From positions 9,743,501 to 9,807,500 of the forward strand of contig CM059558.1 of assembly GCA_030386875.1 (NCBI GenBank): a DNA stretch of 64,000 nt, given 5' to 3'. Shown piece by piece: positions 11,878 through 23,559 of this stretch; positions within the stretch are counted from its first letter, which is position 1; each line of letters starts with the position of its first letter. The position numbers and the translations under genes are program-made. Source of the DNA: Morinoia aosen (Eukaryota > Arthropoda > Malacostraca > Amphipoda > Talitridae). Below the pieces are notes generated by a model that saw only the letters and a list, made by a program, of their open reading frames with translations, did not search any database and was not told the DNA's origin.

Positions 11878-12281
11878 AGATCGTAAAATATTACAAAGCT
11901 AATTATTTTATTCCAATCTAGCATGTAAATCGTCGTTCATTACGAATCTAGCATTTTTCTTCATTTTAATATGTTTCAAAAATTCATGAACAATCTTATA
12001 ATTGGTTGCGTGTTTGCGCATCTTTCCGGTTTTGGATCCTATGTAATTTCAATATTTTCTTTTCGTCAAAGTATGTATTTTGCTGTGAAAAACATGAAAA
12101 TTATAACCATTTTGTGGAGAAATAATTGTTATGGTTCATGAACATTTTTATAAGATTGTTCGTGAATTTTTCAAACATCTTAAAATAGAAGAAAAATGCA
12201 ATATTCCTAGAGTACGGTGATTCACATGCTAAATTCAAATAAAATTATTAGCTTTGTAGTATTTGAAGATTTACGTAAAAT
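11878..12281. mobile_element. foldback element nested in left arm
   Basis: The arms 11878-12005 and 12150-12281 are inverted copies. ATTACAAAGCTAATTATTTT matches, inverted, AAATTATTAGCTTTGTAGTA. The right arm of the surrounding inverted duplication lacks this block, which shows it is an insertion of about 400 bp. No coding content was seen. Confidence 0.65.
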
Positions 12282-12289
12282 TAACACTC

Positions 12290-12709
12290 CTTAGTCGGAC
12301 TATCATTAAAAATTTAAAGACGAAGAATATAGCACGGATAGGTATCATATTTAATACAATCTAACGAAGCTAAATTTAAACTATGTGAAATATTCAGTTT
12401 TAAACGTTTCGGAGACCAGCTCCATCTTCAGTAAGTGTGAAAACATAACAACCAAAATTGGTTAGTTCATGACAACAATGAGAAAAGTGACAAAGTGATC
12501 GGTAAGAAAAAAAATCAATACAAAAATTTCTAACGGATATGAACTATTAGCATTATTTAAAGGTGGCTTCTATATGGCAATGTGAATGGATTCTAAAATG
12601 CGCAAATCTAACTCATTAGGTGCAGAGCATAAAATAGAAAAATTGTCTTCGGAAAGACGGCTGCTACACTGTTCGGTATGAAGGCGGATTGATGAATGAG
12701 GAGGTTGAG
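12290..12709 (-). mobile_element. 3' fragment of a PLE in minus orientation
   Basis: This is the inverted partner of 14060-14450. It holds the hammerhead-like end (12405-12431) and the last ~110 bp of the endonuclease coding region read on the minus strand. It abuts the plus-strand PLE at about 12710, giving the inverted 5' copy of a 3' end that is often seen in Penelope-like elements. Confidence 0.7.
12405..12431 (-). ncRNA. hammerhead-like motif, left copy
   Basis: Minus strand: CTGAAGA, U, stem GGAG/CTCC closed by loop CTGGT, then GAAACG. The same layout as at 4844-4873, but the stem sequence has changed on both sides so that pairing is kept. Cleavage competence cannot be judged because stem III is weak and the expected UH site is unclear. 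Confidence 0.45.
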
Positions 12710-12726
12710 CCACAGAACATTTACAT

Positions 12727-14252
12727 AATCTGAAGGTTTTCTCTCCTGAACTGTACTCGAAGTTGTATCTGTCAGGTTCACGTCCGGGAGTCCTGTATGG
12801 TTTGCCGAAAATCCATAAGTTAGACTTTCCATCTAAATTTCAATTTCGTCCTATTTTTTCTGCAGTGAATACGCCTAATTTTAACTTAGCACGATTTCTA
12901 GTTCCTGTGTTAAATCCTTTGACTGTAAATGAATGTACTCTTGGTAACTCAACTCAATTTGTTAACGAGATCATATCGTGTCAAAATGCTGATTAAGTTA
13001 CTATGGCTTCATTTGATATTGAAAGTTTACTCAAAAATATTCCACTTGCAGAAACCATCGAAATAATTATAAATTCCTTGTTTGCTTTGCCTACTGATAC
13101 AGTTTTAGGCCTAGGCAAATCTTATTTTAAGACGCTTCTCGAACTGTCTGTTATGAACTCTATATTTGTGTTTGCTGGCAATTTGTATAAACAAATCGAA
13201 GGCCTGGGGTCTTCGAAGGCATGGGTCCTCCGTTATGACCCACATTTGCAAAAATTTTCATGTGTCACTGGGAACAAAAATGGCTGGCCGATTTTCCTGT
13301 GGAATTTAAACCAGAATTTTATCGCCGTTACATTGATGACACGTTTTTGTTGTTTCGTGATCCAAGTCATGCTCAAATGTTCAGGGACTATTTAAATGAG
13401 AAACATTCATCAATAAAATTCAGAATCGAAATTGAGAATAATGGCTGGTTATCTTTTTTTGACTCAAAAATTACTCGAGTAGGTAAAGCTTCCACTTCTT
13501 CAGTTCATCGTAAGGCTACTTTTACTGGATTGGGCAAAAGTTCCTACAGTAACTGTAGCTATATATTTAAAATTAATGCGATTAAAACCTTATTGAATCG
13601 TGCCTACAACATTTGTTCTAGTTTTGTGGATATGCATGCTGAATTGAATTTTTTAGTCTCATTTTTTTTTTGTAAAAACGGATTTCCTTCCTCAATTGTT
13701 CATGCTCATATTAAAAATTTCTAGCCAAGAAATTTTCAGATATTAACGATGTCGCCGATTCGGTGCAACAGCTCTACTGTGTATTTCCATATTTTGGTGA
13801 TTTTACAAGCAAGATGTGCCGGGATATTGAAAACCTTTTTAAACACCACTTTCCTGCGGTAAAATTGAATGTAATTACGGTAAATCTGCTGCGAGTTGGT
13901 TCTTTCTTTCTGTACAAAGATAGGATTCCTAAGCGGATGCGGGCATCCCTGGTTTATAAATTTCGTTGCGTACAGTGTACGTCTGGCTACGTCGGCATGA
14001 CGACGCTGCCTTTTTACGTCAGGGTCGCCCATGGCACCGCAGAGTAAGCTTTCTTTAGGTCAACCTCCTCATTCATCAATCCGCCTTCATACCGTACAGT
14101 GTAGCAGCTTTATTTCCGAGGACAATTTTTCTATTTTATGCTCTGCACCTAACGAGTTAGATTTGCGCATTTTAGAATCCCTTCACATTGCCAAAGAGAA
14201 GCCATCTTTAAATAATGCTGTTAGTTCATATCCGATAGAAATTTTTTTATAG
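12727..14252 (+). pseudogene. Penelope-like RT / GIY-YIG pseudogene
   Basis: The homologous frame runs in pieces. 12727-12996 has GVLYGLPKIHK, the conserved N-terminal RT motif of PLEs. After a single in-frame TAA comes FDIESLLKNIPL (13009-13044), the first catalytic-Asp motif. A frameshift near 13220 then leads, past a TGA, to FYRRYIDDTFLLF (about 13320), the YxDD active site, and FFDSKITR. A further shift gives 13763-14047 with LVYKFRCVQC and YVGMTT, the start of the GIY-YIG nuclease. Another shift gives 14031-14252 with LDLRILESLHI, its C-terminal Glu region. At least one in-frame stop, one TGA and three frameshifts make it non-functional. Catalytic residues are still visible, so decay is moderate. 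Confidence 0.8.
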
Positions 14253-14336
14253 AATTTTTTCTTACCGATCACTTTGTCACTTTTCTCATTGTTGTCATGA
14301 ATTTACCAATTTTGGTTTTTATGTTTTCAGACTTAC

Positions 14337-14363
14337 ATGAAGATGGAGCTGGTCTGCGAAACG
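14337..14363 (+). ncRNA. hammerhead-like motif, right copy (degenerate)
   Basis: Inverted partner of 12405-12431 on the plus strand: ATGAAGA (the core C is replaced by A), stem GGAG/CTGC with one mismatch, then GAAACG. It is likely inactive. Confidence 0.4.
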
Positions 14364-14900
14364 TTTAAAATTGACTACTTCATATATTTTGAATTTAGCA
14401 TCGTTAAATTGTATTAAATATGATCCCTATCCGTGCTGTATTCTTCATCTTTAAATTTTCATTGAAGATTTACTAGATAAATTAAAATCGAATTTCCAAC
14501 TTTTTCTATAATAAATTTCAAAAACTTCAAAATACACCATCAACTTTATTTACATAATTGGTTGTATTTTTGTCTGCCTGTTTAGTTGTGAAAGTTTGAT
14601 AATTTTAGGTCGCTTCTGTTTTCAACTATTCATGCTACATAGCTTTCACTTACTGAACTTACGTGCCTCATCGGGAAGTCAAAGTATTAAATTCAGTTAG
14701 CGGGCCTGATTAAACTCTGTAATTCAACAGTTAGCTAACTAATTTGCAAGGTATGAATAGCCTCTTTATTTGATCATGCTTTTACTTTCATGATTTATGA
14801 CCATCATTTATATGATAAAATACGTATTATTGGAAAGAATCGGCCGGATTTTACCAATGCCAGTAAAATGACCGATACCGATACATCGGCACATCAATAA

Positions 14901-15410
14901 TTTCATGGCAGGATTTTATAAATATTTTTTAACGTTTCGATCTGAATTTCAAATAAAAAAAAAGAAAAACATTTACATTTATGTGCAACGGCCAAAAAAA
15001 AAGACTGTCGGCTGCACTGGCTACTCTTGCTGAAGCTTCATAAGAAAATGACGCTGAAGCTCACAATGAGTCGTTTTCTTCTATTTCGCATATAGTTGAG
15101 TTTGGACCCGTAACTTCTGGTGAAGATGGCGATTCTTCAGAAGAAACAAGAGATAGAAGAGATGTAGAATGCTGGTCTGCAGAGGCACTATTTCATGAGC
15201 AAGGGCCCAACTATTAGCTTCACCACATCGGTCAATTGATATTTATCACGATTTATCGCTGTGCTGGGGCTGGTAGTGAAGGCCAGATGAGCAACGTTAA
15301 CACAACAAAATGTGGAAACCAAGCCTGAATTTTCCCTCGTCAGTCTTCAGCAACCTCTGAATTGAAGGACGTCCTTGAAGATGATCAACGATGTGTTCAG
15401 ATACATATTT
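14901..15410. other. noncoding stretch
   Basis: No identified feature. A short stretch near 15120-15220 has acidic, codon-like composition (GEDGDSSEE in one frame) but is closed by stops and cannot be assigned. Confidence 0.3.
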
Positions 15411-15512
15411 GTGTGTGTGGGAGGGCGGGTGTGTGTGTGGGGGGGGGTGGTTATGGGTGTTTGGGTGCGAGGGGGGGGGGGGGTGTGGGTGGGTGTGTGT
15501 GTGTTTGTGTAT
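15411..15512 (+). repeat. G/GT-rich low-complexity tract
   Basis: Alternating GT and long G runs, including a 10-base and a 13-base G-rich stretch. The plus strand is purine- and G-rich enough to form G-quadruplexes. Minus-strand ORFs here (Pro/His-rich) are artefacts of this tract. Confidence 0.8.
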
Positions 15513-17166
15513 ATGAATAGCCAGTGTAACTAAGTTCGGGCAAGGTCGATCTGCTGCCGCGGGAGGGCGGTACAAAGTCGAGTAAGGTCGGCAGAGAGCC
15601 GATACATAGAATGGAGAAGCCGCGGAAGGTCGAATTCGGGCCGCGGAAAGTCGATATGTAGTCGATAAAGGTGGGAATTTCCGAACAGCTGCAAAAGGAA
15701 TTCAATGGTTTTGTAGCCGTTTTTTCCTGCCATAAAAAGGGGACATGGCGACCAAAAAACGGCTGCTTTTCCGAATAAAACACGGCTAGAAGTCTTGCCT
15801 ACCGCGGCACATAATCGACTTGAAAACGTCTTATTTTTTTAACTGGGCACTTGCTCAGGAACCGCTTTTCCCACAAATGACGCTAAATAACGAGTAGAAA
15901 AGTAACTCAGTCAGCTGTATCGAAACGGCGAAGCAAGTTGTTAAACAGACTGGCCTTTGACCCTCAAATTTTTTCTCAAGCAGTCATCAATGTCACTAGT
16001 ACCTTGTAGTCGACTGCCGTCGCTGAAAACCGCTGTACGTTGCGATACGCATCTGACGTGTTGATGCGGGCGAACGAAAAAGCCCACGCTAATCAGTAAC
16101 TAAGTGAGTGATTGTTTTACAATACCGCCATTCAATTATAGATACTGAGGTTTTTTACGTCAAAATTTCGACTTCAAAGTTCATAGGTTGTTCCTATAAT
16201 CTCAATCAGAAACCTAGCACAGGTTTTCCTTAGCAAAATGTTCGATTATTCATGCGTATTTATTAGGCAAATTGTTCTACTGCTCAAATAGCAGGAAACA
16301 ATTAGTCAATGCTCCCCACCCAATCCCGAAACAAACTTCAGCAAGAACGAATTAACACGCTCGTGAAGCGGGAACTCTCGGACATGAGATAATTACACGG
16401 TATTACAATTTGATCAAGCAAAAGATTGCTCAATGCAAACATCAAGAAAATATGTTTGATATTTACAACAAATTTACATAAAATGAAATACGATTAAAAA
16501 AAATTGATATACAAAATACGACTGAATATTTTTTGAAACATCATACAGTATGAAAGAATTTCAAGTAGTTAACAAATAAATTGGTTACAGTACCTCAATG
16601 GCTGGATATCTAGACGCTTATCTCAAGTCAAGCGCAACACACATTTTATGCAACGCAATCATTCGCTTCTGAATTGAGTTCAAAATGTTGGTTGGTACGA
16701 TGCCAGTGAATATACGAGGATCAATTTAAATTCGATTCATGCACTTATTATATCGCTCATCTAATCGTGCCTCGTGTTACTGCGGTGTACGCATCGAATG
16801 TTCAGTTAATTTTGTTATACAAAGTGACCGGCCCTTTGGTGAATAAACTTCAGCGTAACGTAGGGACTGTTAAAAAAAAGACTTTTTACTCAATAACCGA
16901 AGGTCGAAATTGCAAGTACTTGAAATTTTGCATTTGGTTCTCTGAGTTTTCCATTTCATCAAAGATTAAAATTTGTTTGTTTAAATTGCACATTTCATCG
17001 GCTGTAAAAGTATTAACGATAACTGAGAGAGAATGTATCCAATGACGAATTAGAAGATGTGAATCTGCGGTTGTTAGCTGCGGTCCAGCTAACTGTAAAT
17101 CTAGGGAGTTTCCCAACAGACATGTTCCAACTCATCTAACATTTGTAACCAAGCACAGGAGATTGA
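15513..17166. other. noncoding stretch
   Basis: About 1.6 kb. The part 15540-15780 is GC-richer with repeated AAGGTCG words. The rest is AT-rich. No gene or element is recognised. Confidence 0.35.
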
Positions 17167-18050
17167 ATGAAAACAAAGCGCTTCGCTGAGCGCAACTTGA
17201 AGAAGGACTGCTTTAGGTATTCAGAGAATCAGACATGGAGGAAGAAACGCTTAATAAGTTTGGAAATTATTCGATCACGAGTGTCATTCAGCTGCCACTG
17301 TTTTATACATAGGTCGTACTACTGGAGAGAAAGTGCTACGAGAAAATGATCAACATCCATTTCTCGTTCTGCATCTACAAGGATTAAATGATCGAGACTT
17401 CCCACGGCGCGCTTAATATGCGATGTGCTTTCCACACAGCATAATTGAAGAACTTTCGTGTCTATTAAAAGTCTTGTTCAACATTCCTGCGAGAAGGAAT
17501 TGTTTACGTCTATAATCTGTAGTTGCAGTCTGATGTAAATTCATTCGTTATGCGACCAAGCAAATACTATGTTAGGCTCTCTGTAAATGCTAGATCAGGT
17601 ATACTTGGCGACAATCTGATTGTATTATATTTGCTAGAAGAAATAGGAAATTGGACCAATTACAGCATTTTTTAATAAAATGTGACCAGAATTGTTACGA
17701 ATGTTTCCTTAGCTGACATCAGAGGAATGTGGTTCCAACACGATGGTGCTCCTGCACACATCCCGATTGCAATAAGGCAGTTAATGGAGACCGGATATCC
17801 AAATCCCCTTATTAGCAGTGGCCCCACCCTATGGCCACTAAATTGTCCAAATATTACATCGTTTGAATTCTAGGAACACATGATGAGTGTAGTGTATCAA
17901 ATACCGATTCATTTCGAAGACCTGATCACCTCAAGGGTTTGTGAAACTCCTGGTGTATTGATCGCATCCGGCAATCATTGCATCGGCACTTGAATGCCTG
18001 CATCGACACACACATGTGCGTCATGCTAAACATCAATCGCTCCTCACGGG
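17167..18050 (+). pseudogene. mariner/Tc1-superfamily transposase pseudogene
   Basis: Decayed transposase of the type common in insects whose C-terminal half carries a QHDGAPAH motif. Pieces in order: HPFLVLHLQGLND-like segment (about 17358-17395), VNARSGILGDNLI (about 17578-17617), MWFQHDGAPAH (17727-17760, second catalytic Asp region), WPLNCPNITSFEF (about 17832-17870, where the third-Asp motif SPDLTPLDF has changed), then QSLHRHLNACID (about 17970-18008). Multiple stops and shifts interrupt it. Alteration of the last catalytic segment means no activity. Terminal repeats were not found. Confidence 0.65.
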
Positions 18051-21000
18051 CCGACGCTCGATTTTCAAATGCCGGTGTAACAGCCGGAAGAGAAGTGACG
18101 CGTCTCTTGCCTCTCCATCCATCCCAGGCAAGCGAAAAAACATGCTTAGTGATCAACCATAGGATTGCGATCCTTCAAATGAATATACAGCGTACGAACT
18201 ACCTTTATTACAGTTTTCTGGTATTCCGTAATACTTCGAACTGTTTTTATTTAGGAATGGAACTTCTCACACCAATTAGTTATAAAAATCACTAGGAAAA
18301 ATTCGGAGGGTTGTCAAAATATCACAAAGAAAAAAGCACTGTGGTACGGGTCTCCTATTTTTATTATACCTTTTCAGTCTAATTTCCTTTACCGTTAGTC
18401 AAATTACAATGAGAATAAATGCTTCTCACAGCGATAGGTTTGCAAAATTTTCCTTCATTTAGGTCACATATCAATAGCTCGCATTTTAATAAGGATATAA
18501 TGATTATAAAAGAAACTGTCTAAGAGGAAAATATCATATTACTTGTGTGGTATCAATTAAAAAAACCCTCGACAATGTCACAATCTTTTCGTTATAATTA
18601 TGTACACCGGCATCAACATTAGCAGCACATTTTACTGTAGATTACACTTCTACACCTACGTGCGTAATGAGCATCGTAAATCATCGTCAGTTATACTCGT
18701 ATAGTATCTGTATCCGGTACTCCTCACATCCCCCATTCATTAACAAACTAGTACGCATATCATCGCTCTAAATAATTACTATGCATCAGTGAAACCATCA
18801 TTAAAATATAAACGTATGGTTAGCATGGTATTGCATATTACCTCCCGGGAAGTTACGTTTCAAATTTCCTAGCTATATTACTCATCCCTTCACTAATTTT
18901 GCCAGTGCTATAGCGGCATTGAAAGAAAATTTATAAGCCTAATTTACATTTCCATAATAGACATCTTTTGTATTACGTAAAAGGTCACTGATCACGTTTA
19001 AATTTGAAACAAGAAAAAAGGACTTTTCTAAAACGGTATGGTATAGTCAATTAGGGCAATGCTCTAAATAACCCGATGTTCCACTCTGAAAATTTCCCAA
19101 TGACCTACTAGGATATACTTTCTCACTCCAATGTCTATTAGGCCATTTTGGCAAGTATAAAATGGAGTTGGTCATCGTATTCTTACACAACTAGAGGCAA
19201 TTCTTTAAAGATCTGGCAATCAGTTAAAGATTTCTTAATTTTTTTTCTATCTACTTAAACAAAGCTTTCATTGGCAAACTATTCGCTTAGCTTGAAAATT
19301 TGCATATAAAAAATAACTGTAGCGTATAGATGAACTACATTTACATGTAGTCGCATACAAATCACTCGCAACTCAAAGTTGATGACTTATAGATACAGCA
19401 CGTAGTCGTTTCGTTGAGAAAGGGGGTTTGAGCCTTCGGGCAAAATAAATCTGGCACGAAAATTGGTATCTGTATGCCCTCATGAATTAGAAACTCTATC
19501 CTGGTGAAACTTCCTAGAGAGGCACTCAGGAGTCAGGTACTCTTGATTGCATGATTTCGAGCTTCATTCACGTCCACTGATAACTTTGCTTTCACGATTT
19601 AAAACAATTTAAATTGATATAATGTCACATGTTAATACTCATATAAGAGCGTATTGGTTGTGATGCCACTTTCTTTTCAGAGCTTTCTGAATGGCAGCTT
19701 TCACTTTAGTCCCATGCTCGTTACGGTACTCATGAATTTGAGCAAGGGTAGCTGCATTGCAATGAAGAAAAATATGAAGAATATTGAACGCAACACATTA
19801 TGACAGACTTTATCCCACTCTCCTGTTCTACGTGCCACGTCGTTTTTTAGCTTCCCCTGTTTGTAGGTTACGCGTTATTGCAGAGACAAGGCAAGATTCC
19901 TACGCCTTTTCTGCTGCGTCGATGATAGTTCACCATACTGTTTGCAATTCATAATGGTGATCTTAGTGATAATCTTGAGTGCGAAGTAAACAGTGCGCTC
20001 TGTAAGGGCTGAAACAGGTATAATAACATTCAAGTGTATTCAATAAACATCTATATTCATTTCAGAGTAAATTCTTACCGTTGTCAGATAATCACTCGTA
20101 GAATTACACCAAAAATAAACAAACGTTTCGGATTACTCTAGATATATTATAAATATAAGATAGTGTCTATCATACCGTGCAATATATGTGGCAAATCAGG
20201 TACAAAAAATTCAGAAAAATAATTTCATGCTAAGAATTTTCCAATTTGAAAATGATTTAAAAAAAAAACAGAGCTCCTTCAATTCTGTTCATAAGCCAAA
20301 AGTAATTAGGCTAGAAAAATCGTACCCATCTTTCAAAAAATGTAACAAATTATGAGGAAATAGGAACTGGCAATATGTTTACCAAATTCTTTCTTAACAT
20401 AGCGAAAAACATTGCGGATTATATCAATATTGACCAAGCTCCCACAAGAATTACTTCCCTAATGAAAATTAAGGGAGTAGCACGGTTGATTAAAGGAGAC
20501 AGCGGAGAATTAAAGAAGTATTAAGCGAACCGAGGCCTCTTTTCTTCTGAGACTTCTTGGGCGCGACTCTCAAGCGCGACGCGAGCACGATCTCCCATAT
20601 TGCTACCAGAGGCCACCTGGGCAGATGGCCTCTAGGTGAGACGCCTGCCATCTTTCATGAGAGAAATGTCTCTCAAAATGCGTCCATCTGGCAGTGCATG
20701 TAACTTTTGCACACAAATTTTACGAATTAGGATGAGATGAGCGCGGAATATATCGTTACTTTTTCCTATGTCGTGCAAATGACATATGAAACGAACTAAG
20801 CCATCCAAGTGAAGACTGAATTGGGTGCTATTGTTGCATGGCTTCTATTAATCATAGTTCTTTTGTACCAGCGGATGAACTTCATCGAACCAGATATGAA
20901 AATAATATGAATAAAACCTACAACAGAGTTTCAAGAAAGAGGTCAGTTGAGCATTTACAATTTAGCGTCTACCTTAGATACATACCTATCATTATGACAA

Positions 21001-21479
21001 ATCCTTCAATTGCAAAACTAATATAGTTTCTATGTGAAATTAGCTTGCTAGTTTACAATTTAGCAGAGCCTTTTTCAACGTATATTTCTGAGGGTTAGAC
21101 GGAGCTTTCTAATATGAAATCGCTATTAGTATTGCTAAATTGATAGTAGTTGTAATAATGAGAATAATGAGATAGTGGGGACTTGAAAAATGACATTTTC
21201 TAGTTCACTATTTCACTTGAAAATAAAAATCTCAAACATGGTAAAAAAATTTAATTGTGGAACATTATGCATAGTAATGTGCGTGCACTTGTTCGATTTC
21301 ACAGAGCACTAAAACACAGAAGTAAAAACACTGTATTAATAATAAAGCATGATTATATAAGTGAGTGAAAAAATGCGTCGATTATATAATTGAAACCAAA
21401 TATAGATAAAGCTTAAACTAAAAATCGGTCGCCAGATTTTTCAACTCTGGTTTCGACCCTCTAGCACCGTTCACAACAA
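18051..21479. other. noncoding stretch
   Basis: About 3.4 kb AT-rich. A CGTTTCGGA word at 20123-20131 resembles the PLE terminus but lacks its partner. The patch 20530-20700 is GC-richer with a GAGGCCA/TGGCCTC inverted pair, but no frame there is convincing. Confidence 0.35.
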
Positions 21480-21566
21480 CTCTGACACCTCCCATTATCA
21501 CAAAGTGGGATTTTGGGGAATGCTGTTCGCATTATCCCATGTTCCGCACCTGCGGCACACCCACCC

Positions 21567-22020
21567 TCATTGCCCAGGGGGTATTGGGCGCAACTGCTGA
21601 CGTCGGAGGATGAAATCCTCCGAACGCACTCTCTCGGTCATGACATTAAGCTCCCGGCGAATGTAGTATACCGTCACCCCTAATGCCAACCCGCACAAAA
21701 CGAGAGCAATGAGTGCCACATCTGACACCCGGCCTGGCAAAAGGTCAACGTGCGCGTTCGCCTTTATCCAATCTTCGGACACACGCCCTTGATGTTGGGC
21801 CATAGCATTAGTGAGAGTATCCACACTTATGCTAGTCACTTTGTTGTCCAGTGCTAATGTTTTGGGTATACGTTGTTTGTTTTCAACTATATAGTACTGA
21901 CTGCGCTAAACAGTTCTTGACCGTGAATGACAACTGTGGTGACCTTCGTCAAGGCCAGCAGACGTACTCCACGGCCCGGGTATGCGTACTGCTGACTCAG
22001 CTCATACCCACGTCCTTGCT
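21567..22020 (-). pseudogene. small third ORF (membrane protein) of LTR element, copy 1
   Basis: Begins right after a conserved 3' splice acceptor. The downstream 90-codon open part (21567-21839) holds the words SVDTLT, DW-x2-AN and P-x-R-x-SDV, then a hydrophobic segment of about 20 residues (ALIALVLCGLALGVTVYYI) and a charged tail with ERVRSEDFILRR. The same words in the same order are in copy 2. The layout is an extracellular or luminal part, one membrane span and a basic/acidic cytoplasmic tail, at the position of env in retrovirus-like elements but far shorter. A stop and frame change around 21880-21890 break the upstream part. Function unknown. Confidence 0.55.
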
Positions 22021-22054
22021 CTGAAAATGGAACGAGAACAGTCCAATTAGCATG
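22021..22054 (-). promoter_or_regulatory. conserved branch point and 3' splice site before ORF3, copy 1
   Basis: Minus strand: GGCCATGCTAAT (CTAAT branch-point consensus), about 26 bases of pyrimidine-rich sequence including GTTCTCGTTC, then TTTTCAG. The same block is at 49177-49213 in copy 2. Confidence 0.55.
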
Positions 22055-22380
22055 GCCCGAAAAACAACAGCAAACAATAATCCGATTGAACGCCACCCAG
22101 CTTCGAGTGGATAATGAAACGCTGAGTAAGCAATAAATATCTTGGCGTCAGCGGTCTTGCTGCACTGCTTGCATATTCTGGTTCTATACCAGCGATGAGG
22201 ACACAATGAACCTCGCAAGCTGAGTGCGGCTTACAACAACCTTAATGAAAATTATGAAATACAAATGAAGCTAAAGTACAAAGCAGTCAAAATGAAAAGT
22301 TAAGATACATACATTAACAATGATTACATTTTTAATCAAACGAGACACGTACAAAGCGTAAAAATATATTGTTGCATTAC

Positions 22381-23217
22381 ATCCCAGGTAGCAAAATTTA
22401 TTGACCTAATATTGAGCCAATATACAGTCTCAATATTGACTGGATATTCAAAATGAACATTGGGGTAATACCTTATTTTGGAAAATTCGGTTGAAATTAA
22501 AAAAATATATTGGCCCAATAACAATATTATCATCAGCCCAATATCAACTAATTATTGTGTCAATATTGACTTGATAATGAAGTGTTCCCTACAATAACAT
22601 AGGCTTAGTACTCAATTCCTGAAAAATATGGCCCCGATAATGATAATTTCACTAACCCAATGTTAGCTAAATATTCTGTCACTATGGACTTGATATTGAA
22701 GTGTTCCTTAGAAAAATATTAGCCTGTAAGGCCTGGAGTTGTTGCTGCTTTAGCAATTGAAATCCGCTTACGGGGAGGGAAGCAACAACCGTTGTTATGT
22801 ATTCGTACTTCTCCTAGAGTTAGTACGGGTCTTTTCCTTTAAGGTTTAACCACTTGTCTCCAGGATAATTTTACATTTACACGTATTAGTGTTACTGAAC
22901 ACAAATGGACTAGAACTGAGTTCGAGGGATAACTAAGGTAGGGTACTTCAGGCCCAATACTTATTTTCTGACATCAAGTGGATATGGGTAGAATATAGTG
23001 TCCCAATAATAATTTATTTTTAACCCAGTATCAGCTAATTACTGTGTCACTATTGACTTGATATTGAGGTGTTTCCTTAAACAAAAAACTCCGTATTATT
23101 GGCGTACAATATCAACCCAATATTTGGGCAACAATAATTTATATGCTAACAAATTTTATTAAATTGCGAGATTTTTAATTATTATGAGATAGTTTCCACT
23201 CATATGAATATCGTATA

Positions 23218-23270
<53 letters not shown>

Positions 23271-23460
23271 TGTTAGTTTAATATTAGAAATAAAACTATT
23301 TACTACATTGTCCCAATAACAAGTTGATATCATAAATAAATACATCTTATTTCGATATTGCCTTGTTATTAGCCAATTATTGTAATCCAAGATTCCAATA
23401 TCAGGTCAATAAACAATTTTCAACCCAATATTAGCCTAATAATTTCTTGCTACCTGGGAT
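22381..23460. mobile_element. TIR element with internal tandem repeats
   Basis: Perfect 12-bp inverted ends ATCCCAGGTAGC / GCTACCTGGGAT, extended by imperfect matches (AAAATTTATTGACC vs AATAATTTC). The interior is built from at least three diverged units of ~100 bp, each with a block like CAATATTGACTTGATATTGA (about 22505-22600, 22620-22710, 22985-23080), and a (TA)n run. No transposase. It sits between integrase and third ORF of LTR copy 1 and explains most of the extra spacing there. Target duplication not clear. Confidence 0.65.
23212..23268. repeat. (TA)n microsatellite
   Basis: Nearly uninterrupted TA dinucleotides, about 57 bases. Confidence 0.9.
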
Positions 23461-23559
23461 TGCAAACATTCTTCGATCGTGAGAACTTTCAGGTTATCTT
23501 ACGGAATGGTAGCACGTGATTTTTATTACTTTTATGAATTTTATTGCCAATTTTCAATT

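Larger units (their letters stand above)
12710..14460 (+). mobile_element. Penelope-like element, decayed
   Basis: A plus-strand PLE body with RT, linker and GIY-YIG regions, followed by a 3' UTR with the hammerhead-like motif and A/T-rich end. Its protein-coding region is interrupted by stops and frameshifts (see 12727-14252). Sequence and terminal motif differ from the 4.8-kb copy, so it belongs to a different PLE lineage or is an old relative. Confidence 0.75.
11424..14900. repeat. large imperfect inverted duplication
   Basis: The left arm 11424-12709 and right arm 14060-14900 are inverted copies, imperfect but readable throughout. Examples are the ends (TGATGTAC...TATCGGTA) and the block with GTTAGCTAACTGTTGAATTACAGAG. 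The inner arm parts are the 3' end of a Penelope-like element including the end of its endonuclease gene, and the outer ~440 bp are flanking DNA. The left arm is longer only because it holds a ~400-bp insertion (11878-12281). The centre (12710-14059) is the unique part of the PLE. Confidence 0.75.

Noticed and set aside
15297-15783. Minus-strand Pro/His-rich ORFs
   Set aside because: Produced by the G/GT-rich low-complexity tract.
20113-20170. Third PLE terminus (AAACGTTTCGGA)
   Set aside because: No CUGAAGA partner and no PLE coding sequence nearby; only a 12-base word.
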